From Sphaerisporangium album (lineage in GTDB: Bacteria; Actinomycetota; Actinomycetes; Streptosporangiales; Streptosporangiaceae), in contig NZ_QOIL01000006.1 in assembly GCF_003323745.1 (NCBI RefSeq), positions 372,001-436,000 of the forward strand: a stretch of 64,000 nt of DNA. The letters run 5' to 3'. Of this stretch, positions 50,057 through 58,865 are shown one piece after another (positions within the stretch are counted from its first letter, which is position 1; each line of letters opens with the position of its first letter). The translations under genes and the position numbers were made by a program. The notes beneath the pieces are model-generated. The model was not told where the DNA came from. It worked only from the letters and a program-made list of their open reading frames with translations, and made no database searches.

Positions 50057-50916
50057 CGCTGCCCCCATGGGCGGCCGGCATGCTGAACATGGCCGGAGTG
50101 CCCTGGCCCAACATCAGAGAGAGCGGCCTCCGCGCGGAGGCGCAGGCCTGGCGCGACCTCACGACCCGGTCCGCCACGGCGTCCGAGGGCGCCGACGGCA
50201 CGGTCCGGCGCGCGTCGGCCGACTACAGAGGGGCGTCCGCCACCGCCCTGGCGGGCCACTGGCAGAAGACCGGCGAGACCGGGCACCTGGGCCTGGCCAC
50301 CCGCGCGACGCGCTACGCGCCGGTGCTGCTCGACGGCGCGGCGACCGTCGTCACCGGCACCAAGATCGCGCTGATCTCCCAGGCCGCGGTGTCCACCGTG
50401 AAGCTCGCCACCAGCATGCTCGCCGGCGGCCCGCTCGCCCTCGGGACGGCCACCGCGACGGTGCTCACCACCCGGTACGCGATGGGCAGGATCCTGCGGG
50501 AGGCCGGCGAGGGCGGCGCCCGCGTGCTGGCCCCCGGGCTCACCCGCCGCGTCACCGAGCCGCTGGCGCGGATCCTGCGCAACGCGCGCGGCCCGATGGG
50601 AGGCACGCTCGCGCCGGCCGGGGCCGGTGTGCGCGGGGGGTTCCGTCCGCCGAGGCAGGGCGCGGGCGACCCCCTGGACGACCTCATGATGAAGATGGGC
50701 CGGGGCAAGAAGGGAGGAGGAGGCGGCGGCACCTCGGCACACGCCCGCAAGCGGCAGGGCCAGCGAGGCATCAGCGACGACATGGTGCAGCAGGCCATCG
50801 CCACCGGGAAGCAGAAACCGGGCAGGACGCCCGACACGGTCGTCCACGAGGGACGCAACGTCGGCGTCGTCGTCAACAAGAAGACCGGCAAGATCATAAC
50901 GACCTACCGGCGCTAG
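50047..50916 (+). CDS. CpnT-like WXG effector with C-terminal DUF4258-like toxin domain
   Basis: 289 residues. The N-terminal part (LPPWAAGMLNMAGVPWPNIRESGLRAEAQAWRDL...SADYRGASATALAGHW) matches the WXG100-like domain heading CpnT-type proteins exported by ESX systems. Residues about 100-145 are hydrophobic Ala/Thr/Val-rich helices, and 185-230 a Gly/Arg/Pro-rich linker with six consecutive glycines. The last 60 residues (SAHARKRQGQRGISDDMVQQAI...VGVVVNKKTGKIITTYRR) follow the DUF4258 pattern (H-x-x-x-R-x-x-x-R-G-I-S ... V-V-x-x-x-x-G-x-I-x-T-x-Y), a predicted RelE/BrnT-like RNase fold. This is polymorphic-toxin architecture. The DUF2283-like gene 18 bases downstream is the presumed immunity gene. 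Confidence 0.8.
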   Translation: MDVTLPPWAAGMLNMAGVPWPNIRESGLRAEAQAWRDLTTRSATASEGADGTVRRASADYRGASATALAGHWQKTGETGHLGLATRATRYAPVLLDGAATVVTGTKIALISQAAVSTVKLATSMLAGGPLALGTATATVLTTRYAMGRILREAGEGGARVLAPGLTRRVTEPLARILRNARGPMGGTLAPAGAGVRGGFRPPRQGAGDPLDDLMMKMGRGKKGGGGGGTSAHARKRQGQRGISDDMVQQAIATGKQKPGRTPDTVVHEGRNVGVVVNKKTGKIITTYRR

Positions 50917-50934
50917 AGATCAGGAGTCGCACAC

Positions 50935-51177
50935 GTGCGGATCGAATACGACCGGGAGAACGACGTCGCGTACGTGTACCTGGCCGGCCACATCGGCCCC
51001 GGCGAGGCCGCGTCCCAGGTGCCGGTGGAGGGGGAGGGCCTGCGGGGCGACGTCATCCTCGACCTGGACGCGGACGGGTTCCTGCTCGGCGTCGAGGTCA
51101 TCGGGGCCTCGCGGGTGCTGCGGCCGGGGCTGCTCGCGCAGGCGCGGGACATCTCCGGCGACGACGATTCCGCCTGA
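50935..51177 (+). CDS. DUF2283-like protein, presumed immunity/antitoxin
   Basis: 80 residues from a GTG after CAGGAG. It matches DUF2283: MRIEYDRENDVAYVYL at the start and GDVILDLDADGFLLGVEVIGAS in the middle, followed by a basic-acidic tail. DUF2283 proteins are small beta-rich proteins frequently found next to DUF4258 genes, where an antitoxin role has been predicted. Here the partner DUF4258-like domain is the tip of the CpnT-like protein encoded immediately upstream. Confidence 0.85.
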   Translation: MRIEYDRENDVAYVYLAGHIGPGEAASQVPVEGEGLRGDVILDLDADGFLLGVEVIGASRVLRPGLLAQARDISGDDDSA

Positions 51178-51391
51178 GCGCGTCGCCGGCCCAGGAGAGG
51201 CATCCTCGAAGCTGAAAACCGGCCTTCACGGCTGTCAACCCGGCAGGTGAAGCAGAGGGAGACCGATCGCGCCCCCCACAGGCACCGCAAGGCCATCCAG
51301 CCGGCGTGACGCCGTTCTTTGTGAACGCGATGAAACGTTCACCGCCAGAGGCGCCCGGGATCACCGATGACGGATTCTCAGGACGCGAGGA

Positions 51392-51424
51392 AGGGCCGGG
51401 GGCCGAGGCGCGGCTCCCGGCCCT
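51392..51424 (-). terminator. Terminator of the amidase operon
   Basis: 9-bp perfect stem (51392-51400 with 51416-51424) enclosing a second small pairing, 15 bases past the amidase stop. Confidence 0.6.
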
Positions 51425-51439
51425 GCGGCCCCGCTGTGG

Positions 51440-53170
51440 TCACTGCGTCTGCTCGGCGGCCTCCTCGGGCGTGAGGCGGCCCCGGGTGCCGGCCTGCGCG
51501 CGCAGGCGGGCGGCGACCGGGTCCGCCGGGCGGCGCCAGTGCCAGTCCGAGACGGCCTGGTAGGCGCCGACGACCGACAGCAGCCGGTCCTCCGCGTACG
51601 GCTGCCCGCCGAGGATCGTGCCGATGGGCCGCCCGGCCGCCGTGAACCCGATCGGGAAGCCGATCTCCGGCAGGCCGATGGCGTCGAACGGCGTCGGCGA
51701 GGTCTGCACCACCACGTCGCAGCGCTCGAACACCTGGTCCAGCACCCGCTCCAGCAGCAGCAGCTTGGCCCGCTGCCCGGTGATGTACTCGTTGCCTCCC
51801 AGCAGCGCGCCCTGCAGCCAGCTCGTCAGCGAGACGCCGAACCCGCGCAGGTCGGAGCGCAGGTACGGCATGAACGGCTCGCTGCGCTCCGGCAGGCGGA
51901 CGTTGTTGAAGTCGTTGCCGGTCAGCAGGGCCCAGTCGTCGGGGAAGGGCACCTCGACGAGCGTGACCCCGCGGATCGCCGCCATGGCGCTCAGGAAGCT
52001 CCGGCGCGCCGCGGCGGTCTCGGACGTCCCGTCGGCGTAGCCGGGGAGCACGCCGATGCGGGTGTTCCAGCGCATCCTGAGCCGGTTGCCGCTGTACACC
52101 GGGGTGGCCGCGTCGATCAGGTTCGGCACCTTCGGCAGGCCCTGGGTGCGCGGGTCGTTCGGATCCTCGCCCGCCATCGCCGTCATCATGATCGCGGCGT
52201 CCCTGGCGTCCCGGGCGAGCGGGCCGGGATGGTCGCGCGAATAGCTGAGCGGGATGATGCCGTAGAGGGAGACCCGGCCCATCGTCGGCTTGAGGCCGGT
52301 GAGGTTCTGCGCGTTCGACGGCGCGGTGATGGAGCCGCCCGTCTGCGTGCCTGTGCCCGAGGTCGCCAGCCGGCCGGCCACCGAGGTCGCGGTCCCGGTG
52401 GACGAGCCGCCGGGGTCGACGCTCGGGTCGCCCGGCGTCCACGCGTTCACCGTCGTGATCTCCCCGGCCGGGGTGGTCGCCCGCGTGGTGGCCAGCGGGC
52501 CCATCTGGGTCTTGCCGAGCACGATCGCGCCCGCGCCCTTGAGCGCCGCCACGGCGGTGGCGTCGAACGGCGCGACGAAGTCCTTGAACAGGAACGAGCT
52601 CGCCGTGGTGAGCACGCCCTTGGTGTAGTAGTTGTCCTTGATCGCCAGGGGGATGCCGTGCAGCGGGCCCCGCGGCCTCTGGCGTCCGAGCCCCTTCGCC
52701 GCCTCACGGGCCGCGTCGGCGAGCACGGTGTTGAAGGCCAGGTACGTGGCCTCGAAGGCGTCGATCCGCGCAAGGTACGCCTCGACCAGCTCCAACGGGC
52801 TGATCTTGCGGTTGCGGATCATCCACGCGGCCTCGGCCAGGGTCAGCTCGGTGGGGTCGGCCATGGCCTCCGGGCGTGGCTTCGCGTAGGCGTTGGCCAC
52901 GTCGAGCGCGGGGCCGCCGCGGCCGGGGTCATGGGCCCACGCCGGGACGGCGGGCAGGGTGGCGACCACGCCGGCGACCGTGCCGAGGGCGGCGGTCCTG
53001 GCCAGGAACGCGCGCCTGTCCACCCTGCGGTCGACCGGCGGGTCGCCGACCTCCTCGACGGCCGTGGCCCGCGCGGTCCGCATGATATCCGCGGTAGCCG
53101 TGGTGGCCATGGTGGAGTCGGTGGGTGTGGTGGGCGTCGTCTGCGCGGTCGTGCGCGCCGTCTCGCTCAT
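51440..53170 (-). CDS. Tat-exported amidase-signature hydrolase
   Basis: 576 residues. A Thr/Ala-rich N-terminal extension (1-50) precedes a twin-Arg signal (DRRAFLARTAALGTVAGVVATLPAVPAWA), so the fold is probably exported by Tat. The amidase-signature domain has catalytic Lys in IPLAIKDNYYTKG and the Ser-rich block DPGGSSTGTATSVAGRLATSGTGTQTGGSITAP, supplying the Ser-cisSer-Lys triad. GLKPTMGRVSLYGIIPLSYSRDHPGPLARDARD is also typical. It hydrolyses an amide bond of unknown substrate. Its ATG overlaps the stop of a 101-residue upstream gene (ATGA). Confidence 0.93.
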   Translation of the reverse strand: MSETARTTAQTTPTTPTDSTMATTATADIMRTARATAVEEVGDPPVDRRVDRRAFLARTAALGTVAGVVATLPAVPAWAHDPGRGGPALDVANAYAKPRPEAMADPTELTLAEAAWMIRNRKISPLELVEAYLARIDAFEATYLAFNTVLADAAREAAKGLGRQRPRGPLHGIPLAIKDNYYTKGVLTTASSFLFKDFVAPFDATAVAALKGAGAIVLGKTQMGPLATTRATTPAGEITTVNAWTPGDPSVDPGGSSTGTATSVAGRLATSGTGTQTGGSITAPSNAQNLTGLKPTMGRVSLYGIIPLSYSRDHPGPLARDARDAAIMMTAMAGEDPNDPRTQGLPKVPNLIDAATPVYSGNRLRMRWNTRIGVLPGYADGTSETAAARRSFLSAMAAIRGVTLVEVPFPDDWALLTGNDFNNVRLPERSEPFMPYLRSDLRGFGVSLTSWLQGALLGGNEYITGQRAKLLLLERVLDQVFERCDVVVQTSPTPFDAIGLPEIGFPIGFTAAGRPIGTILGGQPYAEDRLLSVVGAYQAVSDWHWRRPADPVAARLRAQAGTRGRLTPEEAAEQTQ

Positions 53171-53472
53171 CGCCGCCACTCCACGCTGATGGACGGGTAG
53201 AGCATCGGCGCGCGCTGCTGGGACAGCGCGGCGGCGGTCGCGGGGTCGGGGGTGGTTCCGGCCGGAGCCGGCGGTTGGTAGGCGGCGAGGTTCGCGACCG
53301 TGCCGCGCATGAAGGAGCGGAGCGAGGCGAGAACCGAGTCCCGGCCGGGCGAGCCGGTCACGGGGTCGGGCGTGGTGCCGGGCGGGAGTTGGGAGAGGTC
53401 GATGCCCAGCGAGGCGAGCCGGGCCGTGATCATGGTGTTGAGTTCGGCGTCTGTGGGTGCTACCGGTGTCAC
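53167..53472 (-). CDS. Small Pro/Ala-rich protein coupled to the amidase
   Basis: 101 residues from a GTG with GGAG 6 bases upstream; no signal peptide or membrane helix. It begins APTDAELNTMITARLASLGIDLSQLPP, then contains two PPGTTPDPVTG/PAGTTPDPATA repeats and ends LYPSISVEWRR. It is translationally coupled to the amidase by a 4-base overlap, so the products may work together, perhaps as an accessory subunit. Family not recognised. Confidence 0.8.
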   Translation of the reverse strand: MTPVAPTDAELNTMITARLASLGIDLSQLPPGTTPDPVTGSPGRDSVLASLRSFMRGTVANLAAYQPPAPAGTTPDPATAAALSQQRAPMLYPSISVEWRR

Positions 53473-53757
53473 GTGGTACTCCAGGGGAAGGAAGCACCCC
53501 TACATTCAGATCACGGCGTATCGCCCATATGTCCTAGAGATCACTTGTTTGTGAACATGATTCCGGATTGCCGATACACGCGTGATATGAGGCTAAACGA
53601 CTGTTCAACGGGACCGCCCCCGGAGTGTCCCCGCCCGTGGCGGCGGCTGGCACCGAGCCGTGCCGGGCCACGGCGTCGACCGCAGCCGTAGGACGTCGAG
53701 CATTCATGACCATCTATGGGTCGACACGGCATTTGGCAGTGGACCTATGGATGCGCG

Positions 53758-54732
53758 ATGCGCGAACGTGGATGCGTGCATCCCACAGCGCCGTCCGTCA
53801 CCGACATCCTCCACGCCGCCCGGCTGGTCTCCGCCCACCTGCCGGAGACCCCGATGTGGTCCTACCCCGTGCTCAACGAGCGACTGGGCGCGGAGGTCCA
53901 CGTCAAGCACGAGAACGTCCAGCCCACCGGCGCCTTCAAGGTGCGCGGGGGGATCAACCTCCTCGCCCGCCTGCCCGAGGCCCGGCGGGCGGACGGCGTG
54001 CTCGCGTACTCCACCGGCAACCACGCCCAGTCGATCGCGTACGCGGCGCGCATCTTCGGCGTGCCGTGCACGATCGTGATGCCCGAGAACCCGAACACGG
54101 CCAAGGTCGCGGCGATCCAGGCCCTCGGCGCCGCCGTCGAGGTCAAGGGCGCCACGATGGTCGAGGCCGGCGAGTACGCGACCGCGCTCGCCGCCGAGCG
54201 CGGGCTCCACCTGGTCGGCGTCGCCGACGAGCCCGACCTGATCGCCGGGGTGGGCACGTTGTATGTGGAGATGCTCACCCGCCGGCCGGACCTGGACGTG
54301 GTGATCGTGCCCGTCGGGTCGGGCACGGGCGCCTCCGCCGCGCTCCTGGTGGCCCGGGCCATCGCGCCGCGCTGCCGGGTGATCGCGGTGCAGTCCGCGC
54401 AGGCCCCCGCCGCCCACGACTCCTGGCGCGCGGGCGCGCCGGTCCGGCGGCCGGTGGAGACCGTCGCCGACGGCCTGGCCACGGGCTCGGCCTTCGCACT
54501 CCCCCAAGGCGTCATGCGCGGGCTGGACGATTTCGTGCTCGTCTCCGACGAGGACCTCCGGGCCGCCCAGTGGCTGCTGCTCACCGAGGCCCACACCCTC
54601 GCCGAACTCGCCGGAGCCGCGCCCCTGGCGGCCCTGATCACCCGGGCCGGCGACCTCGCGGGCCTCAAGGTCGGCCTGGTCTGCACGGGCGGCAACGCCG
54701 GCCCGGCCGAGCTCCACCGCCTCCTGTCCTAG
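53758..54732 (+). CDS. Threonine/serine dehydratase-type PLP enzyme
   Basis: 324 residues from the ATG at 53758; a GTG six codons later is equally possible, and the frame reaches an ATG 14 codons earlier. Fold-type II PLP signatures: HENVQPTGAFKVRGGINLLARL (PLP Lys), YSTGNHAQSIAYAARIFGVPCTIVMPENPNTAKVAAIQALGAAVEV, and VPVGSGTGASAALLVARAIAP (phosphate loop). It lacks the C-terminal ACT regulatory domain of biosynthetic IlvA, so it looks catabolic or racemase-like. It precedes a LysE-type exporter by 114 bases on the same strand. Confidence 0.92.
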   Translation: MRERGCVHPTAPSVTDILHAARLVSAHLPETPMWSYPVLNERLGAEVHVKHENVQPTGAFKVRGGINLLARLPEARRADGVLAYSTGNHAQSIAYAARIFGVPCTIVMPENPNTAKVAAIQALGAAVEVKGATMVEAGEYATALAAERGLHLVGVADEPDLIAGVGTLYVEMLTRRPDLDVVIVPVGSGTGASAALLVARAIAPRCRVIAVQSAQAPAAHDSWRAGAPVRRPVETVADGLATGSAFALPQGVMRGLDDFVLVSDEDLRAAQWLLLTEAHTLAELAGAAPLAALITRAGDLAGLKVGLVCTGGNAGPAELHRLLS

Positions 54733-54845
54733 ACGTCCCCGGCCGGGCCTGGGAGTGGCCGCCCAGGGCGGAAGCCGACAGTGCCGGCACATCGGGGCGG
54801 AAATTGCATAGACGCCGGTGACGGCGGGTTCCTACGATTCCGGGC

Positions 54846-55487
54846 ATGCCACCCACATCCACGCTCGCGATCTTCAGCATCGCCGCGCTCGCGCTGTTGC
54901 TCGTCCCCGGGCCCGCCGTCGTCTACATCGTGACCCGCAGCGTGGCCCAGGGGCGCTCGGCGGGGCTGGTGTCGGTGGCGGGGGTGCACACGGGCTCGGC
55001 CGTGCACGTCCTGGCCGCCGCGCTCGGCGTCAGCGCGGTGCTCGCGACCTCGGCCACGGCGTTCATGGTGGTGAAGTACCTCGGCGCCGCCTACCTCGTC
55101 TGGCTCGGCCTGCGCAAGCTCTTCGCCCGCCCCGACGGCGAGGCGGACGCGCAGGCCCCCTCGGCGTCCCGCTCACGGCTGTTCGCGGAGGGGTTCGTGG
55201 TCAACGTGCTGAACCCGAAGACCGCGATCTTCTTCCTGGCGTTCCTGCCCCAGTTCGTGGACCCCGCGCGCGGGCCGGTCGCGCCCCAGATCGCCCTGCT
55301 GGGCCTGATCTGGATCGCCCTCGGCATGGCCAGCGACGGCGGGTACGCGTTCCTCTCCTCGGCCCTGGCAGGCCGCCTGCGCCGCTCCCGTACCGCCGCC
55401 CGCCGCCTGGACATCGCCGGCGGCCTGGTCTACCTCGGCCTGGGCGCCGTGGCGGCCTTCGCCGGCGACGGCCCCCGCAAGGTCTAG
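54846..55487 (+). CDS. LysE/RhtB family amino-acid exporter (second copy)
   Basis: 213 residues. It shares with the exporter at 14526 the blocks VPGPAVVYIVTRSVAQGRSAGL, KYLGAAYLVWLGLRKL and GFVVNVLNPKTAIFFLAFLPQFVDP. TACGAT lies 7 bases before the ATG (leaderless). A threonine/serine dehydratase gene lies just upstream, so threonine or homoserine export is an attractive guess, but the gap and separate promoter weaken it. Confidence 0.93.
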   Translation: MPPTSTLAIFSIAALALLLVPGPAVVYIVTRSVAQGRSAGLVSVAGVHTGSAVHVLAAALGVSAVLATSATAFMVVKYLGAAYLVWLGLRKLFARPDGEADAQAPSASRSRLFAEGFVVNVLNPKTAIFFLAFLPQFVDPARGPVAPQIALLGLIWIALGMASDGGYAFLSSALAGRLRRSRTAARRLDIAGGLVYLGLGAVAAFAGDGPRKV

Positions 55488-55506
55488 CGCCGGCCCGGCC
55501 CCGGGC

Positions 55507-57093
55507 TCAGCCGAAGGCGCTCGCGGTCGTGCCGGCCCAGCGGTAGTCGGGCTTGCCGGAGGGGAGGCGCACCATGCGGTCGACGAAGGCGTACGTGCGC
55601 GGGACCTTGTAGCCGGACAGGCGCCCCCGGCAGTACGCGTCAAGCTCGCGCGCGGTCGGAGCCTCCCCCTCCCTCGGCTCGACCACGGCGGCGACGCGGC
55701 TGCCCCAGCGCTCGTCGGGGACCTCCGTCACCACGGCGTCGAACACGGCGGGGTGCCCCTTGAGCACGGCCTCGACCTCCTCGGGGAAGACCTTCTCGCC
55801 GCCGCTGTTGATGCACTGGGAGCCGCGCCCCAGCACCAGGATGGCGCCGTCCTCCTCCACCTGGGCGAGGTCGCCGGTGAGCAGCCACCGCGTGCCCCCG
55901 GCGTCGGTGACGAAGGCGCGCGCGGTCTTCTCCGGGTCGTTGTGGTAGCCGAAGGCGATGCTCCCGGTCTTGGCGATGGTCCCCGTCTCACCGGAGCCCG
56001 GCCTGACCGGCCGGAGGTTGTCGTCGAGGACGGCGAGCGTGGACGCCGCGTTGGGCCGGTACCGGAGCCCCGACTCGGGCGAGGACCCCGCGACCGCGGT
56101 GGCCGTGTAGCCGGACTCGGTCGAGCCGAAGCCGTCCAGGACGAACACGTGCGGCAGCAGCTCACCGAGCCGGGCCCGCACCGCGCCGGTCAGGATGGCC
56201 CCGGTCGAGGTGATCACCCGCAGCGACGACAGGTCGTAGTCCCCGCGGGCGATCTCGTCGGCGAGGGGCCGCGCCATCGCGTCGCCGGTGACGTTGACGC
56301 TGACCACCTTCTCGCGCCCGATCGTCCGCAGCACGTCGGCGGCGTCGAACCTGCGCGTGTAGACGGCGGTGCCGCCCAGCCACCAGGTGATGAAGGTGCC
56401 CATCTGCGCGGCCCCGTGCGTGAGCGGAGCGGCGGGCATCATCACGAACCCTCCGGAGCGCGTGGCCGTCTCGACGACCTGGCGCGGCTCGGTGTGCGGC
56501 AGTCCGTACGGGTTGCCGCCCCCGAACGCCATGAACAGGTCCCGGGTACGCCACATGACGCCCTTCGGCATGCCCGTGGTGCCGCCGGTGTAGATGATGT
56601 AGACGTCGTCGCCCGACCTCCGGGGGAAGCCCTCGCGCCCGTCCGGCCGCCCGGCGAGCGCCCGCTCGTACGGGACGGCGCCGGGGGCGCGCGCGGGGCC
56701 GCCGACGGCGACGAGCGTGGACAGCGCGGGGCAGCGTGGCGCGGTCGCGGCGACGCGGTCGTCGAACTCCGCGTCGTACAGCAGCGCGACGATGCCCGAG
56801 TCGGTGTAGAGGTGGAGCAGCTCGCTCTCGACGTACCGGTAGTTCACGTTGACCGGCACCGCCCTGATCTTCAGCGTGGCGAGCAGCGCGGCGACGTACT
56901 CGACGCCGTTGTAGAGCTGGACGCCCACGTGCCGGCCGGGCCCGACGCCGCGCTCCCGCAGGTAGTGCGCGAGCCGGTTGGCGTGCCGGTCCAGCTCGGC
57001 GTACGTCAGGCGGTGCTCGCCGCACACCAGGGCCGGCCGGTCCCCGATCGCGTCGGCCAGCGCCTCGAACAGGTCGGCGTGGTTGAACTCCAT
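55507..57093 (-). CDS. Acyl-CoA synthetase (FadD type, first of pair)
   Basis: 528 residues, GAGGAG before the ATG. Adenylate-forming motifs: VYIIYTGGTTGMPKGVMWR (phosphate loop), VLDGFGSTESG, WLLTGDLAQVEEDG, VLGRGSQCINSGGEKVFPEEVE and the C-terminal Lys in LPSGKPDYRWA. The N-terminus (FNHADLFEALADAIGDRPALVCGEHRLTYAELDRHANRLAHYL) resembles actinobacterial FadD proteins of the steroid-CoA-ligase branch. It is third in a leftward run DUF89 - fadD - fadD; the 100-base gap to the preceding gene allows an operon. Confidence 0.93.
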   Translation of the reverse strand: MEFNHADLFEALADAIGDRPALVCGEHRLTYAELDRHANRLAHYLRERGVGPGRHVGVQLYNGVEYVAALLATLKIRAVPVNVNYRYVESELLHLYTDSGIVALLYDAEFDDRVAATAPRCPALSTLVAVGGPARAPGAVPYERALAGRPDGREGFPRRSGDDVYIIYTGGTTGMPKGVMWRTRDLFMAFGGGNPYGLPHTEPRQVVETATRSGGFVMMPAAPLTHGAAQMGTFITWWLGGTAVYTRRFDAADVLRTIGREKVVSVNVTGDAMARPLADEIARGDYDLSSLRVITSTGAILTGAVRARLGELLPHVFVLDGFGSTESGYTATAVAGSSPESGLRYRPNAASTLAVLDDNLRPVRPGSGETGTIAKTGSIAFGYHNDPEKTARAFVTDAGGTRWLLTGDLAQVEEDGAILVLGRGSQCINSGGEKVFPEEVEAVLKGHPAVFDAVVTEVPDERWGSRVAAVVEPREGEAPTARELDAYCRGRLSGYKVPRTYAFVDRMVRLPSGKPDYRWAGTTASAFG

Positions 57094-57193
57094 CGGCGGC
57101 TCCTCGTCTGCGCCCGGTCCATGGCTCGCCGCTCCCGGAGATCCCCAGGTGCGGCCCGCGCCGGCGACCGGCGAGGCGTCGTACGGCGAGGGT

Positions 57194-58783
57194 TCAGATG
57201 CTATGGCGGCGGCCCTCCCAGTAGGGGGCCCGGAGCTTGCGCTTGAGCAGCTTGCCGTTCGGCTCGCGCGGCATCTCCTCGATGAAGTCGACCGAGCGCG
57301 GCCACTTCATCGTCGCGAGCCGGCCCTCCAGGGATCGCAGGAGCTCCCGGGCCAGCTCCGGGCCGGGTTCCGCGCCGGGGACGGGCTCGACCACGGCCTT
57401 GATCTGCTCGCCCCACTCGTCGTCCGGGATCCCGAAGACGGCGACGTCGGCGACCTTGGGGTGGACCATCAGCTCGTTCTCGATCTCGGCGGGGTAGATG
57501 TTCGCCCCACCCGAGATGATCACGTCGGCCTTGCGGTCGCAGAGGAACAGGAACCCCTCGTCGTCCAGGTAGCCGACGTCACCGACCGTGAAGAACTCCG
57601 AGCCGCCCTCGCCGCCGCCGTCCGAGCCGCCGCCGGTGTCGCGGAGCAGCCGGTTCTCGCGGGTCTTGGCCGGGTCGCCCTTGTACTCGAAGCCGAGGCC
57701 GCCCATCCTCATGTAGATCGTCCCCGGGGTTCCCGCGGGGACGGGCCGGTGGTCGTCGTCCACGACGAGCAACTCGCTGACCGGCCACGGCCTGCCGACG
57801 GTGCCCGGATGCTTCTTCCAGTCCTCCGGTGTGGCGATCGTGCCTCCGCCCTCGGTGGCGGCGTAGTACTCGTAGACGCAGTCGCCCCACCAGTCGAGCA
57901 TCGCCCACTTCACCGGGACGGGGCACGGCGCCGCGGCGTGGATCATCCACCGCAGGGAGGACAGGTCGTAGGCGTGCCGGACCTCCTCGGGCAGGGCCAG
58001 CAGCCGCTTGAAGTGGGTGGGGACCATGTGGGAGTTGGTCACGCGGTGCCTCTCGCACAGGCGCAGCATCTGCTCGGCATCCCACTTGTCCATGAAGACG
58101 AGGGTGTGCCCCATGTGCAGGGCCGTGCCGCCGAAGAGCGTGACCGCCGTGTGGTACATCGGCGAGGTGACCAGGTGGACGTTCGGCCTGCCCGGGGTGA
58201 CGCCGAACATCAGGGGCAGGAACGCCAGTTGCTCGGCCGCCTCGTCGGGGTCGCGCCCGTTCAGCGGGCGCCTGACCCCCTTGGGACGGCCCGTCGTGCC
58301 GGAGGTGTAGTGCATGGTCGCCCCCGCGGTGCGGCCGGGCGGCGGGGTGCCGGGACGTCCGGCGGTCAGCTCGGCGACGGGGCGGAACCCGGGGACGTCG
58401 CCGAACGAGAAGCGCCGGGCCGGGCCGAGGGCCTGGGCGCCGCGCGCGCCCTCGGCGGCGTACCGCTCGTGGAGGAAGAACGCGCGGGCCTCGCTGTCGG
58501 CGAGGATGTAGGCGATCTCGGGCCCGGTCAGGTGCCAGTTGACGGGGGTGTAGTACCAGCCCGCCTGGAGCGCGGCGAGGTACACCACGAGGCCGTCCAC
58601 CCCGTTCGGCGTCAGGGCGCAGACGCCGTCGCCCGCCTTCAGGCCGGACTCGCGCAGCCCGTGGACGAGGGCGTCCGCCCGCGCGAGCACGTCGCCCGCG
58701 GTGTGCTCGGAGCCGTCCGGGTCCACGGCCGCGATCCATGCCGGATCGCCCTGCGCGAGCCTCCAGAAGCCGAGCGACGCCAT
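57194..58783 (-). CDS. Acyl-CoA synthetase (FadD type, second of pair)
   Basis: 529 residues; GGAGGGAG 5 bases before the ATG. Motifs: MHYTSGTTGRPKGVRR, YEYYAATEGGG, FFTVGDVGYLDDEGFLFLCDRKADVIISGGANIYPAEIE and EPNGKLLKRKLRAPYW with the catalytic Lys. A Gly/Ser/Asp-rich insertion (TGGGSDGGGEGG) before the hinge is unusual. It probably activates a fatty or aromatic acid; the substrate may differ from that of the neighbouring paralogue. Confidence 0.93.
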   Translation of the reverse strand: MASLGFWRLAQGDPAWIAAVDPDGSEHTAGDVLARADALVHGLRESGLKAGDGVCALTPNGVDGLVVYLAALQAGWYYTPVNWHLTGPEIAYILADSEARAFFLHERYAAEGARGAQALGPARRFSFGDVPGFRPVAELTAGRPGTPPPGRTAGATMHYTSGTTGRPKGVRRPLNGRDPDEAAEQLAFLPLMFGVTPGRPNVHLVTSPMYHTAVTLFGGTALHMGHTLVFMDKWDAEQMLRLCERHRVTNSHMVPTHFKRLLALPEEVRHAYDLSSLRWMIHAAAPCPVPVKWAMLDWWGDCVYEYYAATEGGGTIATPEDWKKHPGTVGRPWPVSELLVVDDDHRPVPAGTPGTIYMRMGGLGFEYKGDPAKTRENRLLRDTGGGSDGGGEGGSEFFTVGDVGYLDDEGFLFLCDRKADVIISGGANIYPAEIENELMVHPKVADVAVFGIPDDEWGEQIKAVVEPVPGAEPGPELARELLRSLEGRLATMKWPRSVDFIEEMPREPNGKLLKRKLRAPYWEGRRHSI

Positions 58784-58865
58784 CGGGACTCCCTCCGCCT
58801 TCGGTCCGATGTCCGCAACGTCCCCAGAAATCGGAGATGTGAAGCCCCGCGCGCGAGACCGCGTC

